A stretch of 64,000 nt of DNA from Halichondria panicea (taxonomy: Eukaryota; Porifera; Demospongiae; Suberitida; Halichondriidae), in contig NC_087381.1 of the NCBI RefSeq assembly GCF_963675165.1, forward strand, positions 2,604,001 to 2,668,000, written 5' to 3'. This document shows positions 34,498 through 46,445 of this stretch, in pieces. Position 1 is the stretch's first letter. Every line of letters begins with the position of its first letter. The translations under genes and the position numbers were made by a program. Below the pieces are notes generated by a model, which worked only from the letters and a program-made list of their open reading frames with translations, had not been told where the DNA came from and did no database searches.

Positions 34498-37400
34498 TCA
34501 ATAACAGCTAGGTAAGTCACCTTTTTGTTTTTTTGTTGGTGGTCCATTCTCCTCACTCTCTTCAGTCACAGCAGCTGTATATAGCGAGAGTATAGCTGTA
34601 TTGAACCACACTGTATATTTATGATCGTAGTGAGCTTACGTTGTTGTGGCAGAGGCTTTAGGAAGTCAGTAATTTCAGTGTAACCCCGCTGTGTAGCAAT
34701 GTCACGAGGAGTATCGCCATTTTTGTCAGTTGCACCTGAACAAGAATGGTGGTGTAAAGCAAAAGTATAACACTGGGAGCTAGTACTCACTGATATCACA
34801 GTTGGCCTTTTCCACTAAGTACTGCACCACATCTTTGTGTCCCCGAGCGCATGCATTGTGGAGTGGGGTCCTGTTGATATTATCCCTCACATCTGCACAT
34901 ATATATAACACACCATGGTACTATTAGTAAAACCAGTAGGTTTTACATAGGATTGGCAGTGGGTTTGCCCGTGTTTAGCAATATTTCAATTATTTTGACT
35001 CGTGTTCAAACTGTTCTATCTCTGCAGGGAAAGGCCACATCAAGAAACTGGCTGAACAGATAGTTTATTTAGCCTTTTCTCTCTTTGTATCTCTCATTTC
35101 ATAATCCATGAACATTTTAATGAATGAATATTTTCATTTTAAAAATTGCACTATTTCGACGTTTCACCGCTCTTTGTCTGACTGACTAAGTAAGTAAGTG
35201 AGTAAGTAAGTAAGTTTCTTGCCCAGCATTTACTCCAAGTACAGCCATCTCCAGGACATTCTGCACAGGGTTTCCAAACGACTACAACCTGGATTACAAA
35301 GCGCTTCTTCAGATTTGCGATTGCTTCCACGAGGCAGATGACCTCTCAGTCTCTATTTCTCTTACCTAGACAATTCCGCCATCTTTAATGACTCAGCAAT
35401 TGCGTTGTGGCCAATAATAATAGATAGGCGTGGCTAATAAACCGTGTGCCTAAAATCAGTGCAGCAGTGCTTTTCCAGAGCCTGAGGTGTTCCTTTTCTT
35501 CACACTGTTCAGCTCTAGCTCCCTTTCTCTGACAGGCATGCTATATGCACTGGCTAGATATCATGCTCTTAAAATGGCTGTCATTTAATACTGATTCGCA
35601 AATTCAACATAATTATCAAGCAATAAATTATTACTCATTATACTATAATTATTAGTCCAGAGATATTCTAGAAGATATCTGATTAGTCCTGTCTTCTCTT
35701 CTTGTACTGCCTCTTGACGTTCCACTTATGCATGTCATGATACGTAAACTGTACTGAAAAAGAAAGGGAATCCGACTAGAAAAACATTTGCAATGTGAAA
35801 AATTGCTAGGATTGGCCAGGGGAACCACAAAAAAGCGTGGGAACAAGAAATCAGACGAGAGCATAACTCCAATCCGTTACAACGTCATGAACATGTACAA
35901 TACATAGTATATTAAATAATAGACTGTGTTCCAGATCCACCTATCAGCTTCCATCCACCACATCATTCCATGCAGTCACCAGTACGGTCCGTGCATGTTA
36001 CTACGCATGGATGGACTGTGTGTACCTGTGCTCAACACTGCATGTATTAGGAACATCAATTCATCACAAATCATCATGATTATGTGCCCCACATTCTAAA
36101 ATGGATGTATAATAAATATATATAGGGATTGGTCATCACTCCACCAGTAAAAATTGCGTGGCATATTGGCTGGGAAAACATGGGAAAACTACCAGTATAT
36201 ACATGTGATTGACGTTGTAACGGATTGGAGTTATGCTCTCGTCTGATTTCTTGTTCCCACGCTTTTTTGTGGTTCCCCTGGCCAATCCTAGCAATTTTTC
36301 ACATTGCAAATGTTTTTCTAGTCGGATATACATAAGGATTGACAGTGCAAGTGTGTGTTTTCAATTATTGCACACATTTTGACTCGTGTTTAGACTGCTC
36401 TATTCTGCAGGGAAAGGCCACACCAAGAAACACACTGGACTGATAGCTTAGTTAGCCTTTTATCTGTCTAAATGTGTTAAGCATGCATAATAGATTATCA
36501 AACTCACTCTTGGGGTCAACCTTGTCTTGCTCAACCAGTTGTTTCACCACACCCAGCTTGCCCCACCAACATGCTGCACACAGTAACTTGACCTTGTGCT
36601 CATCACCACCACAGCCACGGCTCATTAGGTAGAGAGCAACATCCATGCAACCATCATCCAGACAGCCATACAGGTAGTCAGAATTCAGAGCTATGTTCAG
36701 TGGTGATTGTTCCCAATCATCCGTTACATCTGCAAGACAGTAAATTAGCATGGTTATGAGTGCGACAAACAGTCACAGGGTATACTATAGCCAGTCAGTC
36801 TGTCTGTCGTTCTGTGTATTCTGAGTCTGCTCATCTGGATGCGATAGCACTGTGTTTGTACTATGGATAGCCTCAACACAACAAGGTAGTATAGTTTTAA
36901 ATTTGGCATATTTTGATGTTAAAGCTTCGTTGTCGAATAAAAGCGAACAAAAGCTAAGAAGCTCTAACCTGCACGTTGGTCTAGATGTTTACATGCGGCC
37001 AAATTATAACGCCGAGGTTTGCACTTCAGTGCTCCAGTTGGCACAGTAGTAATTAACTAGTGCCAATAATTATAATTTTAATTTCTAGAAACCATGCAGA
37101 CAGGTTGAGCTTGGACATATAATTATAAAGTCTGTATTGCCACCATAATCAAATACTGGCATTCCTTTTAAAAGCACAGTAGCTAGGTCATCATACTCAC
37201 TCTTGGGGTCAACTTTGTGTTGCTCTATCAGTTCCTTCACCACACCCAGCTTGCCACATCGACTTGCTGCACACAGTAACTTTTCCTCGTGCATACTCCA
37301 TCCACAGCCACGGTTGATCAGGTAGAGGGCAACATCCACACGGCCTTCTTCATTATCGCACTCATGATAATCAGGGCCTAGAGCTTTGTCCAGTGGTAAC

Positions 37401-40400
37401 TGTAACTCATCCTCATCCTCATCTTCTTCATCAAAACCCTCCTCATCGCTCCACATATAGTCTCGTTTGTTCCATTCATTGACAGGCAGTTCTAAAACAC
37501 CCCAAATGTTATCAGACATAGTGTTACCAGAGCTTTATGAATACCATAATTATAGCGAGTAATTCAGGGAGAGGGGGGAGGGGTTAAAACATTCAGAGCA
37601 CTACTTTTGTGGTTGCTACTTGCATCCAGAGCCCAAGGTCAATAGGGTCACTTTTTAACGAAAACAATAATATCTTGTCCTGGATTATTGACCTGGATTA
37701 TTGACCTTAGCTTGGATATAACAGCTATATATACTGCTTCTGTTGTTTTTGATCGTTTATTTGCCTATCCAGCGCATGCAGCAAACCAGTACATCAAAAT
37801 TTATACCATAGCTAAAGAAGGCATATCTTGTAATCTCTTTTCTCTAGCTGGTTCGTCTGGGGCTCAACTGATTTCTGTTGTGATGAAGCTAGTAGTGGTG
37901 AGGGTGAGCTCAGTTATATATGTAAACGTCTGCATAAGGCTACGTGGTGTAAACTATTGACATTGGCGTACCCCTCTGGCTTGGACCCAGATAAAGGTGG
38001 TCAATGATTATAGGCCTTGCCCAATTATGCTCAAAATGTTGCCTATTAACTCATGTTTTTACCTATAATATTATAGTCTTCGATTTTTACAACATTACGG
38101 AATCTTCTACCATAATCTTTTGAGGTACTATTGTTGGTGTTCGGCTGCCTGTAATCGGTGTACTGGAACACTGGACTGGACTGGACTTTGACGCAACACC
38201 ATGCATGCAATTACATTCCTTTTCCTCATCAGTAACAAGACCACAATGACAATACTATAGTAAACATGAAAGCAGCGCGGGTGCTGATGCCTTGGTGTAC
38301 GCATGCAGTATACTAGCACTTCAGTCTATTATTATGCATCGGTGCACATGCGCAAGCAATGTATACGGTGTGTTTTTGAGTCTGTCTGTCTGTCTGTGTG
38401 TGTATAGACTGCTACAGCTGCTCAAGGATCAATGAAGTGCAAGTAAGAGTTTCATAGGCTTTTATAGTCATAGATTCTAATTTGTGGATTTGCAAAATAA
38501 TGCTTCGTTCTCGAGATATGCCTTACTTGGAATGCCATTGCAGCCTTTTTAGAAGAGTGCGTAACAAAACTTGTTCACCGAGTGTTGCTACTCTACTTAG
38601 TAGTTAGCTCTGCACTAGAACGCTAGCTATTGGTAGCTGCAACAGTGAGAAGAGAGCTGCAAGGCTCTGCTGATGGAGCTAGACTTGAACTTTTGGCATA
38701 GATCGTTTTTAACAACAATCGTGGTTGATCATTACCCACTCTTTAATAATAATACAAAAAATATTCATCATGTAGTTTAATGGAGTTAAATAAACGTAGT
38801 TAACGAAGTAATACACTAACCGCGGCCTTACCTCGAATCACACAGTCGTAGGTGTGGCTTCCAGTCACATGCATGCCTATCGCACATGCGCATCCATGGT
38901 TCCACGTGCTAAAGTACAGCCGCTGTCAGCGAGCCACAGACAAATTGGCTGCTCAAATCTTATGCCTCCCACCCTCCCATTCACGGAGGTTAAGACCTAC
39001 TTTCCATCCGACGATGTTGATATACTGGTTGGGGGGCTGAATAAGGGCCCCCAACACTTACGTGCTTAATGCTAATCGCAGGGGCTCCTCTCTCAGTACT
39101 CCCCCAAAACATTACCGCAGTCACGTGACCCCTAACCTCTAGCGTGACAGGGCACGTGACATCTGCTTAGACCGGTACTTCCAAAAGATAGTAATATCCT
39201 CACCTAGGATATGACGCATTCCTAGATCGCAGTCATTTACTACAATCTGTATGACCATAGTTAAATGATATTATGTGTGTAGCTTTATATTATCATTGTT
39301 ATGTAGCTTTGCACCTCCACCGGGCTAGAAGCTTGTGCGTACAAGTTGCTCACTAGATTACCGTTCTATCTACTTCCTTCAATCTACTTCTTTCTGTCTT
39401 GACGTCATTGTTTTACAGAACATTTACGCTGTTATTTGTAGCCTCCAGATACTGGGGTAAGATTGGGGCATGCGCAGGCAGTCGTTACCAAGTAGTGAAC
39501 AGTATATGATACTACAGAGAACATTCAAAGGCACAATAGAATTAACACTCACTTTCGGGGTCAACTTTGTGTTGCTCAACCAGTTCTTTCACTATATCCA
39601 GCTTGCCCCACCAACATGCTGCATGCAGTAAGTTGTCTTTGTCCTTATCACTACCACAGCCACGGCATATCAGGTAGAGGGCAACATCCAAACAGCCTTC
39701 CTTCTCTCGCAGAGTGTCAGGATCCATAGCTATATCCAGTGGGGACTGTCTCTCATCATCCCTCACATCTGTAATTTAACATAATTATAGATAGTCAGTT
39801 ACACGAAATCTGATTTAACACTAGAGCACTAAAGTGCAAACCCTCGGCTGGTGACATGACATGATTATAAAGAAACCATATAATGCAGTGCATGTAGTGA
39901 TGAATATCATGTATGACTTATTAAACTGTCTAGGCAAGCAACTCAGGAAGCTAACCAGACTGGAGGCATGCTGAAACATTTGAGAACAGAGTTTTATATA
40001 CACTGTGGACTAGGATCACAGCAAAGAAGCCTGGAGTCTCATGCATAGAAGTGAAGTAGGATCCCAGAGTCTAGTCTCGAATACCCGCCTCAACCTAAAA
40101 GCTTTTAGGTTGAGGCGGGTATTCAAGACTACCCAGAGTCAGCTAACAGAACTGAACCAGACACAACTGTGATTGAATTCTAAATACTTATCTCACAGAC
40201 TACTGCTTTGAAGGGTTTGCTCCCACTGTTAGGATTGACTGTGGACACCCCTTTCTTGTGAAACAATCAAAGCACATTGCAAATTATTTACCTCTTCAGT
40301 AACACTCTAATACTTTTGAGCGAAAGCAAAAACATGGTGAGAGGCACAAATAGTAACGACTGCTTACCAGTGCTGCAGTTGACCTCCTTGATCAAGTACT

Positions 40401-40782
40401 GCACCACCTCGATATGACCTCCCGAGCATGCCCAGTGAAGTGGAGCTCTGTTAGCCTCCCCACCACCGTCATCAGTAAAACAGGTACAAGCTCCATGGCC
40501 GGATAAATGGGTAACAAGCATCTTTACAATCTCAAGGTGGCCGTCACAACAAGCTCTGTGTAATGGAGGCAACCTTGTTCCCCACTCCTTACTCCAGTAG
40601 AGCTGGTGGTTGGGGCATGCCCCGCATGCCAACAGAGATTTCACTTTCGTGACATATTTGTTACGAACAGCCTGTATTAAGCTCTTGGCTAGCTTTTTCT
40701 TCAGCGTGGCTAGCTTCTCTACCTTGGCTAACTCATAGTTAGAAGAGGAATGCTTACGAGCTGTCTGCTTAGTACGGGCCAT
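34498..40782 (-). CDS. Ankyrin-like protein with histone H3-identical N-terminus
   Basis: Minus-strand exons: 40368-40782, 39553-39768, 37201-37491, 36508-36729, 34791-34892, 34640-34735, 34498-34574, giving about 472 residues; all introns are GT-AG and phase 1. Exon 1 encodes MARTKQTARKHSSSNYELAK, a Lys-rich helix, then ankyrin repeats (LPPLHRACCDGHLEIVKMLV, APLHWACSGGHIEVVQYLI). Exons 2-4 encode three related modules of 72-97 residues with the theme DVALYLI.RGCG...LL.AA..GKL.VVKELVEQHKVDP; exon 3 adds an acidic insert. Exons 5-6 give ordinary ankyrin repeats (RTPLHNACARGHKDVVQYLV; DTPRDIATQRGYTEITDFL). The tail has NGPPTKKQKG, an NLS-like run, so a nuclear role is plausible (inference). An in-frame ATG at 40815 would add 11 residues (MILLLGAAGTC) before the H3-like start. 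Precise function unknown. Confidence 0.82.
35005..36475. repeat. Duplicated intron segment beside ankyrin modules
   Basis: A tract at about 35000-35095 (TTTTGACTCGTGTT...GCAGGGAAAGGCCACA) recurs at about 36370-36465. It lies next to exon 4 in the second case, so the module duplications appear to have carried flanking intron DNA with them. Confidence 0.6.
35771..36326. repeat. 117-bp inverted repeat in ankyrin-gene intron 4
   Basis: Arms 35771-35887 and 36210-36326 are inverse complements of equal length (start TCCGACTAGAAAAACATTTG). The 322-bp spacer has no coding content. The arms share the motif TTCTTGTTCCCACGC...CCAATC with scattered repeats near 45790, 46870, 54735 and 57310, so this is probably a foldback element of a local family. 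Confidence 0.85.
38330..38760. mobile_element. Family D element, inverted copy
   Basis: This is the inverse complement of the nested element at 26212-26760: it begins TGCATCGGTGCACATGCGCA and continues with the TGAAGTGCAAGTAAGAGTTTC, AATAATGCTTCGTTCTCGAG and TACTTAGTAGTTAGCTCTG tracts. A partial end of another copy (TGAAAGCAGCGCGGGTGCTG) abuts it at 38269. It lies in ankyrin-gene intron 2 and is non-coding. Confidence 0.75.
40073..40130. repeat. 58-bp near-perfect palindrome
   Basis: Two 29-base arms meet without a loop at AAAAGCTTTT; the arms (AGTCTCGAATACCCGCCTCA...) have a single mismatch. It lies in intron 1 of the ankyrin gene. Such zero-loop palindromes can extrude as cruciforms and are usually unstable. 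Confidence 0.9.
40753..40782 (-). other. Segment coding MARTKQTARK (histone H3 tail mimic)
   Basis: Ten codons ATG GCC CGT ACT AAG CAG ACA GCT CGT AAG. After methionine removal the protein would start A-R-T-K-Q-T-A-R-K, identical to H3 residues 1-9, with the K4 and K9 equivalents. Identity ends at residue 10 (His instead of Ser). What follows (HSSSNYELAKVEKLATLKKK) is basic but not H3. Confidence 0.85.
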
Positions 40783-40815
40783 GCATGTGCCTGCCGCGCC
40801 AAGCAAGAGGATCAT

Positions 40816-42378
40816 GAGAGATGGATCATGAGGAAGAGACTAGCCTCGAATCCAAAGCAGCCAAAAGCTTAGCCTCCATTCTAGGCCGATTAAATGCGGC
40901 CATGAATCGAGGCTACCAAAACAAAAGAGTGCCATTAATGGGTGTGGCTTTGCAACGACCCGGCGCGCGCCGAGGTTGGACACGTCACGTGCAACAAAAT
41001 TACTTTACGCTTCCAGATGCCGTAGAGGGATAGTTTTAGTTGCTGTAGTGAGCTAGCTCAGGTTAAAATAATTGTCTCGCTGGTGGATGCAATGAATGAT
41101 ACAAGCCCTACACTTTAAAAAATAGTGTGTGGTTTGCATGCTTAATTTTGGCAAATATCAGGTAAAAACGCACATTTGTACAAGTTACGCAGCTTGCATT
41201 AAAACCACACATCATGTTTTTACAGTGTATAAACAGAAGATGGTGTATATCCCTTTCCTTGGCAATCTGTTGTAGAAATTACAACAATGGGTAAGGAATC
41301 GTTATGATGAATTAGATGAAGTTTTATGTGAGCTCCTCCCTGACAAACAAAGTGTAGTCTAGGTAACGGCCTTATCAGTCAAGTAGGCTAAAAATCTGTG
41401 TCCTTTGATGTAAGCTTTGATGTCTCTTTGTGCATATGTATATGTAGTTATAAAAAAAAAGAAACCTTTGACTAGCTAGGAAGAGTAGCAGCAGTAGTAG
41501 TAGGAAGAGTAGCAGTAGTAGTAGAAGCAGTGCAAGCAGGACTAGACTAGATTAAAAAGTTGGTGGAACGAATAACTGACCGTTTGGACGTCACCTGGCT
41601 GCCAGACTTTCATCTGGACTCTTCCCCCTGAGTAGCTGGCCTTTCTCTAAGCCACAAAACTGAGCAAGAAGCTGAAGAAGCAGCTAGACAGAGACATGTA
41701 CCTAGCCTTGAGAATTGGGAGGAGTGGCTCAACTAGTTAGCCCAGCCCAGAGGAATTGTTACCGTGGGTACTGAACAACCGTAGAAGTAGGGCTACCCCT
41801 GGCTTTACTGAATTAACTAGCTGTGTCTGCTGTCTAGTTGGACCAGATTTAGCTAGATAATGGGGTAGAGAATAGTTGAGCGGTGCTGTGTGTAGCTTGA
41901 ACTGTACTGGCTGGCAAGAATCTAGTAAGCACCCTATGCACTGATAACTCGTCAGAATGGAGGGTATGTTCTAGGGATCTGAACAGCTGTACATCCAAAG
42001 GAGCCAGGGAGTGCCAATCATCTTCTCCCAGTCTCTGACACGCTAAACAAAAGGAGCTAGAACTGGGAGTCCCAGCTAGAATTGCTAGCCTGATCTAGAA
42101 TGACATGGAGGCGTGGTGAGGTGGGATCCATACTAATTGATCGACCTAAAGACGCTCCTGTTCCAGATTTCACGAATGGCAAGGAAAGGGTTATACACCA
42201 TTCTCACACTGCTATTATTCAAATTGTAAAAAAGATTGATATTCTGGAATATTTGGCACAGGCGTAGCCTCGAATCCATGCCGATTAATCGAGGATGAGG
42301 GGAGCCCCATATCGCTTCTATACACTGTATTCCTCCTGCGGCTACACCTTGGGGCATAATTAATATAGGGTATATAAA
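40816..42378. other. Intergenic region upstream of the ankyrin gene
   Basis: It holds a small palindromic tract with AGCCTCGAATCC / AATCGAGGCT at about 40846-40916 and the GC palindrome GGCGCGCGCC near 40961. A 121-bp MITE lies at 41109-41229, a (AGT/AGC)n-like tract at 41481-41535 and another TAGCCTCGAATCC piece at 42266. A 70-codon plus-strand ORF at 40821 overlaps the palindromic tract and looks fortuitous. The segment 41560-42120 is open in no long frame and I recognise nothing in it. Confidence 0.5.
41109..41229. mobile_element. 121-bp MITE
   Basis: Ends TACACTTTAAAAAATAGTGT and the inverted TGTTTTTACAGTGTA, with inner inverted motifs GTGTGGTTTGCATGC / GCATTAAAACCACAC. Only one copy is seen in this window. 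Confidence 0.6.
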
Positions 42379-43850
42379 TTATTCATGTGGCACACCGAGT
42401 TCATTTGATATGTTGAGAATTCTCTTGTGACTGTCTCCTTCTTCTGGGAAAAGATGGTAGTAAAAGTCTATGTCTTGTGATAGCTTTTGGAGTACGCAAA
42501 CTTTTTGCTTTTTTGTTAGTTGAGCATAGACTTCTTTTTGGAATGTTGCTGTGTCCGTACCATTTTTTCCTTCATAATACCCTCGTAGTAGTAGGCTCGA
42601 GTTTCCATGGATCTTGTCCAAAAGCACCTTTGCATCTCGGTTAAATGACTTGAAGTTACCATAATAGTCATATCTTATTGCACAAGGTGAACAGAGGTCA
42701 AATATTGGCAAAAAATGTTTATCTTCTCTTGCACCCGTGTCTAACCAGTATGTAACAAAATCAAAAAATGATATAGCAACTTCTTTTTGTCCTCCTGCTG
42801 CATACCATTGCTTGTACTCTTGTGGATGTGTGTGTTGGTAAATTTCTTTCTTGATCCAGTTGTAGTGAGGTGTGTTTCGTTTAAATCCTTTCAGTGGATA
42901 CTTGTGAACTTTGTCTCTGTAAGCGCTGACAAGCCTTTCCAATGGATTTCGATACATGATAAATTTGTAATAATCGTTCAACGCTTTGTTGCGCTCTTTA
43001 AAACTGAGAGCCTTAAGTGCTGTACTGAAAACTGTTGAGATAAACACAGGGTCAGTTCTTGTCTGCTGATACACATTTGGTGACCAATTTTTTAGCAAGC
43101 CTTGACTTTGAAGGAACGCAATCTTGAGGTGTGTACAGCCCACCTTCAGGTGAATAGAAAGTATAGTTATTTTTGGCTAATATAGGGTTTATTCTATCAC
43201 GCTCAATCTACAATGGAACCTGTAACGAATTGGGGAACAGAGTGTTGGCAATTGTACAGATTGAGGTGACCTTTGTTGAGTTGTATATATACATGCACAC
43301 ACACTGTTCATTTGTGATCTGAGTGCCTGGCCTTCATATCGTATAGTTGGCCTTTCTACTGTATACACGTACGTAGATGAAAGCAATTGCATATTGTACA
43401 CTAGTTCTCTTTAGGTATTAGTTAGTATGGTGGCACAAATGTACTATCTACAGCATTTGATTACAGACCCCCTTACTTTTGGAGCAAAACAGTACAGTAC
43501 TTTGGAATCTTGGTTAACAAGTATCTGGCGAAGAAACCTTTCTTCTGGTGCCCTATGACCATAGTTCGATTCTTTTGTTAAGTTGTACTTCTGACAAAAC
43601 CTTTCCACTTGTATCTGTATCATAATATCTCTGATTCTGCCATGTGTCAGGACAAAGTGTATATATTCAATTTCACATGTTTAATTGTAGAAACTATAGA
43701 GACATATATATAACTATAACAAAATTAAACAGTAACTTACTGTACATTGTCTTGTAAAAGAGTTCCTCTCTGTAGATGTAGATAGTTAGTCACAGCTAGT
43801 ATCAGTAAAATAAGTATGACTAGAATCTTAAGTTTTGTCCTTGGGCACAT
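42379..43850 (-). CDS. Carbohydrate sulfotransferase (HNK-1/chondroitin 4-O-sulfotransferase family), type II Golgi membrane protein
   Basis: Transfers sulfate from PAPS to sugars of proteoglycans or glycoproteins in the Golgi. Exons on the minus strand: 43741-43850, 43477-43636, 42379-43143; 344 residues, close to the family's usual 340-430. Exon 1 gives MCPRTKLK, a membrane anchor (ILVILILLILAV) and a short stem. The 5'-PAPS loop CFAPKVGCTHLK spans the exon 2/3 junction, and the 3'-phosphate motif is FIMYRNPLERLVSAYRDK, both hallmarks of the Sulfotransfer_2 family. Further family-like pieces are DFVTYWLD and HFLPIFDLCSPCAIRYDYYG. N-glycosylation sequons (NSS, NGT) are present. The open frame of exon 3 could look like a gene starting at a GTG (43143), but that GTG is the internal Val of PKVGCT. 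The precise sugar acceptor cannot be told. Confidence 0.9.
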
Positions 43851-45978
43851 TGTGTTGATCTGTGTTGATCCATATGTACAAAGCTATAATTCTGTAGCAC
43901 ATTATTCGGCTGTGTAAAACATGTTACCAGGTAGATCACTAATGCAATTTCCTTAGTGTTAATTGCCAATCTTGTAACTGCTGTTACACTCACTGTGCTT
44001 GCATTGTATAGATCTAGTTTCAGACACTTGAATTAAAAATTCTGTACATGATTCTAAACATGCAAGTATTCGAAGTATTTAGCAGTAGAATGTTCTGGTT
44101 AGAAATGAAATACATAAATCGTGTAAGTGATGAATACTAGGCATGCACATATTAGATCTATACACTTAACATCAAACAGGCGTCATTACTCCTTAATCAC
44201 ACTTTATTTAACAAATTTTCCTGTTCTTCCATGTTCAAAGTACGGTATCTAAAACTGTATACACGTAAAACTGTTTCCACTTCATTTCAGGTCAAGGTCC
44301 TGTCTTCACATCAGTTTTACGGCCTCAATGGCTCCGGTTTAGCAGACATTGGACACGTCGTAGTTACACCAACCAGTACAGCTTGCTTTATACATCTTCC
44401 CAGATATTTGTTAAGGCCAATTAAAACATCTTCAATCATATTCAGGCTGTGAGACTTATTTGAGTGTAATTTAAGTCTATACCAGCTAGCCCCACCTATA
44501 CCTACCCCACTCCACTAGACTACATGCTTGCACTAGATCCAGACCTCAAGAATCAGGTCTTTCCACAACATGGTGTAACAAGGATTTCAGCACAATAAAA
44601 AGCACAATACTATTTATAAGGTGAGAGAATATTTTATACTTAGCTAGATTCCAAGCGAACAAGCTATATTATTATGAACCAACCATGTTTTTATAGTATA
44701 TAAACCGATGATCACGAGCAGAAAAATGATTAAACTATATATGTTGTATTATTTTTATACATGGTAACAGGAGTTCTTTATGAACTCCTGATGCATGGTA
44801 ATCATTATAATAATATGCACATGGATCACTGTGAAGTTGTGGAGAGCTCGCATTGGGTTGTTCAGTGGTGAGAGGCCAGGGGATCGCGACAACAAAGAAG
44901 TAAAGCTCCCTCAGTGATATACTGACTATAGTGGGTATACTACTGCAAAAGTGGTTCAAGGTGGATTGCATGCATAATCTCAAGTTTCTGAGCTTTCAAG
45001 ATAAAACTGAACACACAAGGAATGTTAGTCTCCTGGTAATATCGATAGTTGTGTTACTCGATCCACTCTCTTGTCCATACACCTTTTGTTCTTAGCTGCA
45101 TGGAGACGTTGAGAGCAATCCTGAGCCTCGAATGAGTAAATTTACCTTTTGACCTCTGAGATCAAAGGAAATTAATGCAGTTGCCAATATATGCGCTGTG
45201 CATGGTGAGTGCCATTATTATGTCAATATAGAATATTGCACTGTGAGTAAAGTGACCTTTGAAGACCTGAGTCCACCCTCCAACCAAAATAGCAAAACAT
45301 ATTGCAACACTCTCTCTCAACTGTTTGTGCATGGTGTCTGAGGATCGAGTATACACCTCAACCAGACAACCAACAATTCAAAACCACTCCACATATTTGG
45401 TTACGTACCAACTGGAGTCTTCTGTGGGCTCATCATACGCTCGACTATAGTTTCCCAAGGCCCCACGGAATTCTAAGCCAATATCATCCCATGTGGCACT
45501 GTGGCTGTGTCACAATATACCGTATAGCGGGAAATTTTCGTGGGTGCAAAATACTGTCTATTTGGCTCCAAAGCCCTCAGCAGAAATGTTTGTGGTTTCT
45601 AGTATTCGCTTTTAATGCCAGGAAATCACACCCACCAATAGCTTAGCTTTGTATGTGAAATACCGGTACGTGGGAGCTTATCCCAATTTTAATTTTCGCG
45701 TTAACTATACTCTGCCCTCACAAAACGTGAAATTTTGCATTTCCTATACTGTATTACATATTATACTATAGGCCTTCTTTTCTCGTAAGAACTCTCTCCC
45801 ACTTTCTTGTTTCCACGCGTTTCCCCATGCCAATTGATAATAGCACATTCTATGTTTCACTTGTTTGACATAGCTATACAAAACTAATGTGTCTATACGT
45901 ATAATTTTTATACATGCAGTGACATTGTGTACAGTGAAAATACAATTAGTCTACAAGCACATTAATAACAATTCTATA

Positions 45979-46405
45979 CCGTATATATGGAGCAAAATTT
46001 TCGACGGGCTTAATTTTCGCTGTTTTCGTGGGTTAGCAATCCTACACGAAAATTAGTTGCACATTGTTCTTTAGAAATATTTGCTATAACATGCAAAGAT
46101 AGGCGTGGCTTCCGGTAAGCAGTCAACCCACGAAAATTATATTTTTAGAGGCCACTCCACAAAATTTAAGGTGCCTCGAAAAGTTCACCCTAACGGTACT
46201 ATAATAATTAATTATGATAGCTGCAAATACTGCATGTATGTATAGCATGTATATTTCTAGGGTGTAAATGTTCGCGGTTTTTCTGATCAAGCATGCATGT
46301 ACTGCGAACATTTATACTCACAAATTTCATATCGCATACATGCATGCTGCAGAAAGGCTGCTATTCCACGAAAGTTTATACCCTCGAAATATACCCGCTA
46401 TACGG
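45979..46405. mobile_element. Family C MITE, 427-bp copy
   Basis: Left end CCGTATATATGGAGCAAAATT, right end TACCCGCTATACGG. Inside are repeated CACGAAAATTA / TTTTCGTGGG blocks in both orientations. It is larger than the copies at 2863-3051 and 49394-49575, probably by internal duplication. Confidence 0.7.
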
Positions 46406-46445
46406 TACTTTATAGCTAATAGGATATAGGTCAAGTCTGTAAAGC

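Noticed and set aside
38852-39069. 62- and 71-codon ORFs with a faint retroelement-protease look (DDVDILVGG)
   Set aside because: Too short, no conserved neighbours and no supporting domain; left unannotated.
40783-40815. Upstream ATG giving MILLLGAAGTC before the H3-like start, read as a signal peptide
   Set aside because: Only a short hydrophobic run followed by a strongly basic stretch and intracellular-type ankyrin repeats; kept only as an alternative start.
40821-41033. 70-codon plus-strand ORF upstream of the ankyrin gene
   Set aside because: It runs through a palindromic repeat tract (AGCCTCGAATCC) and shows no family similarity.
43129-43143. Start of the sulfotransferase at GTG 43143 (reading MGCTHLK)
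   Set aside because: That codon is the Val of the PAPS-binding loop APK-VGCT; two upstream exons with matching phase supply the membrane anchor and CFAPK.
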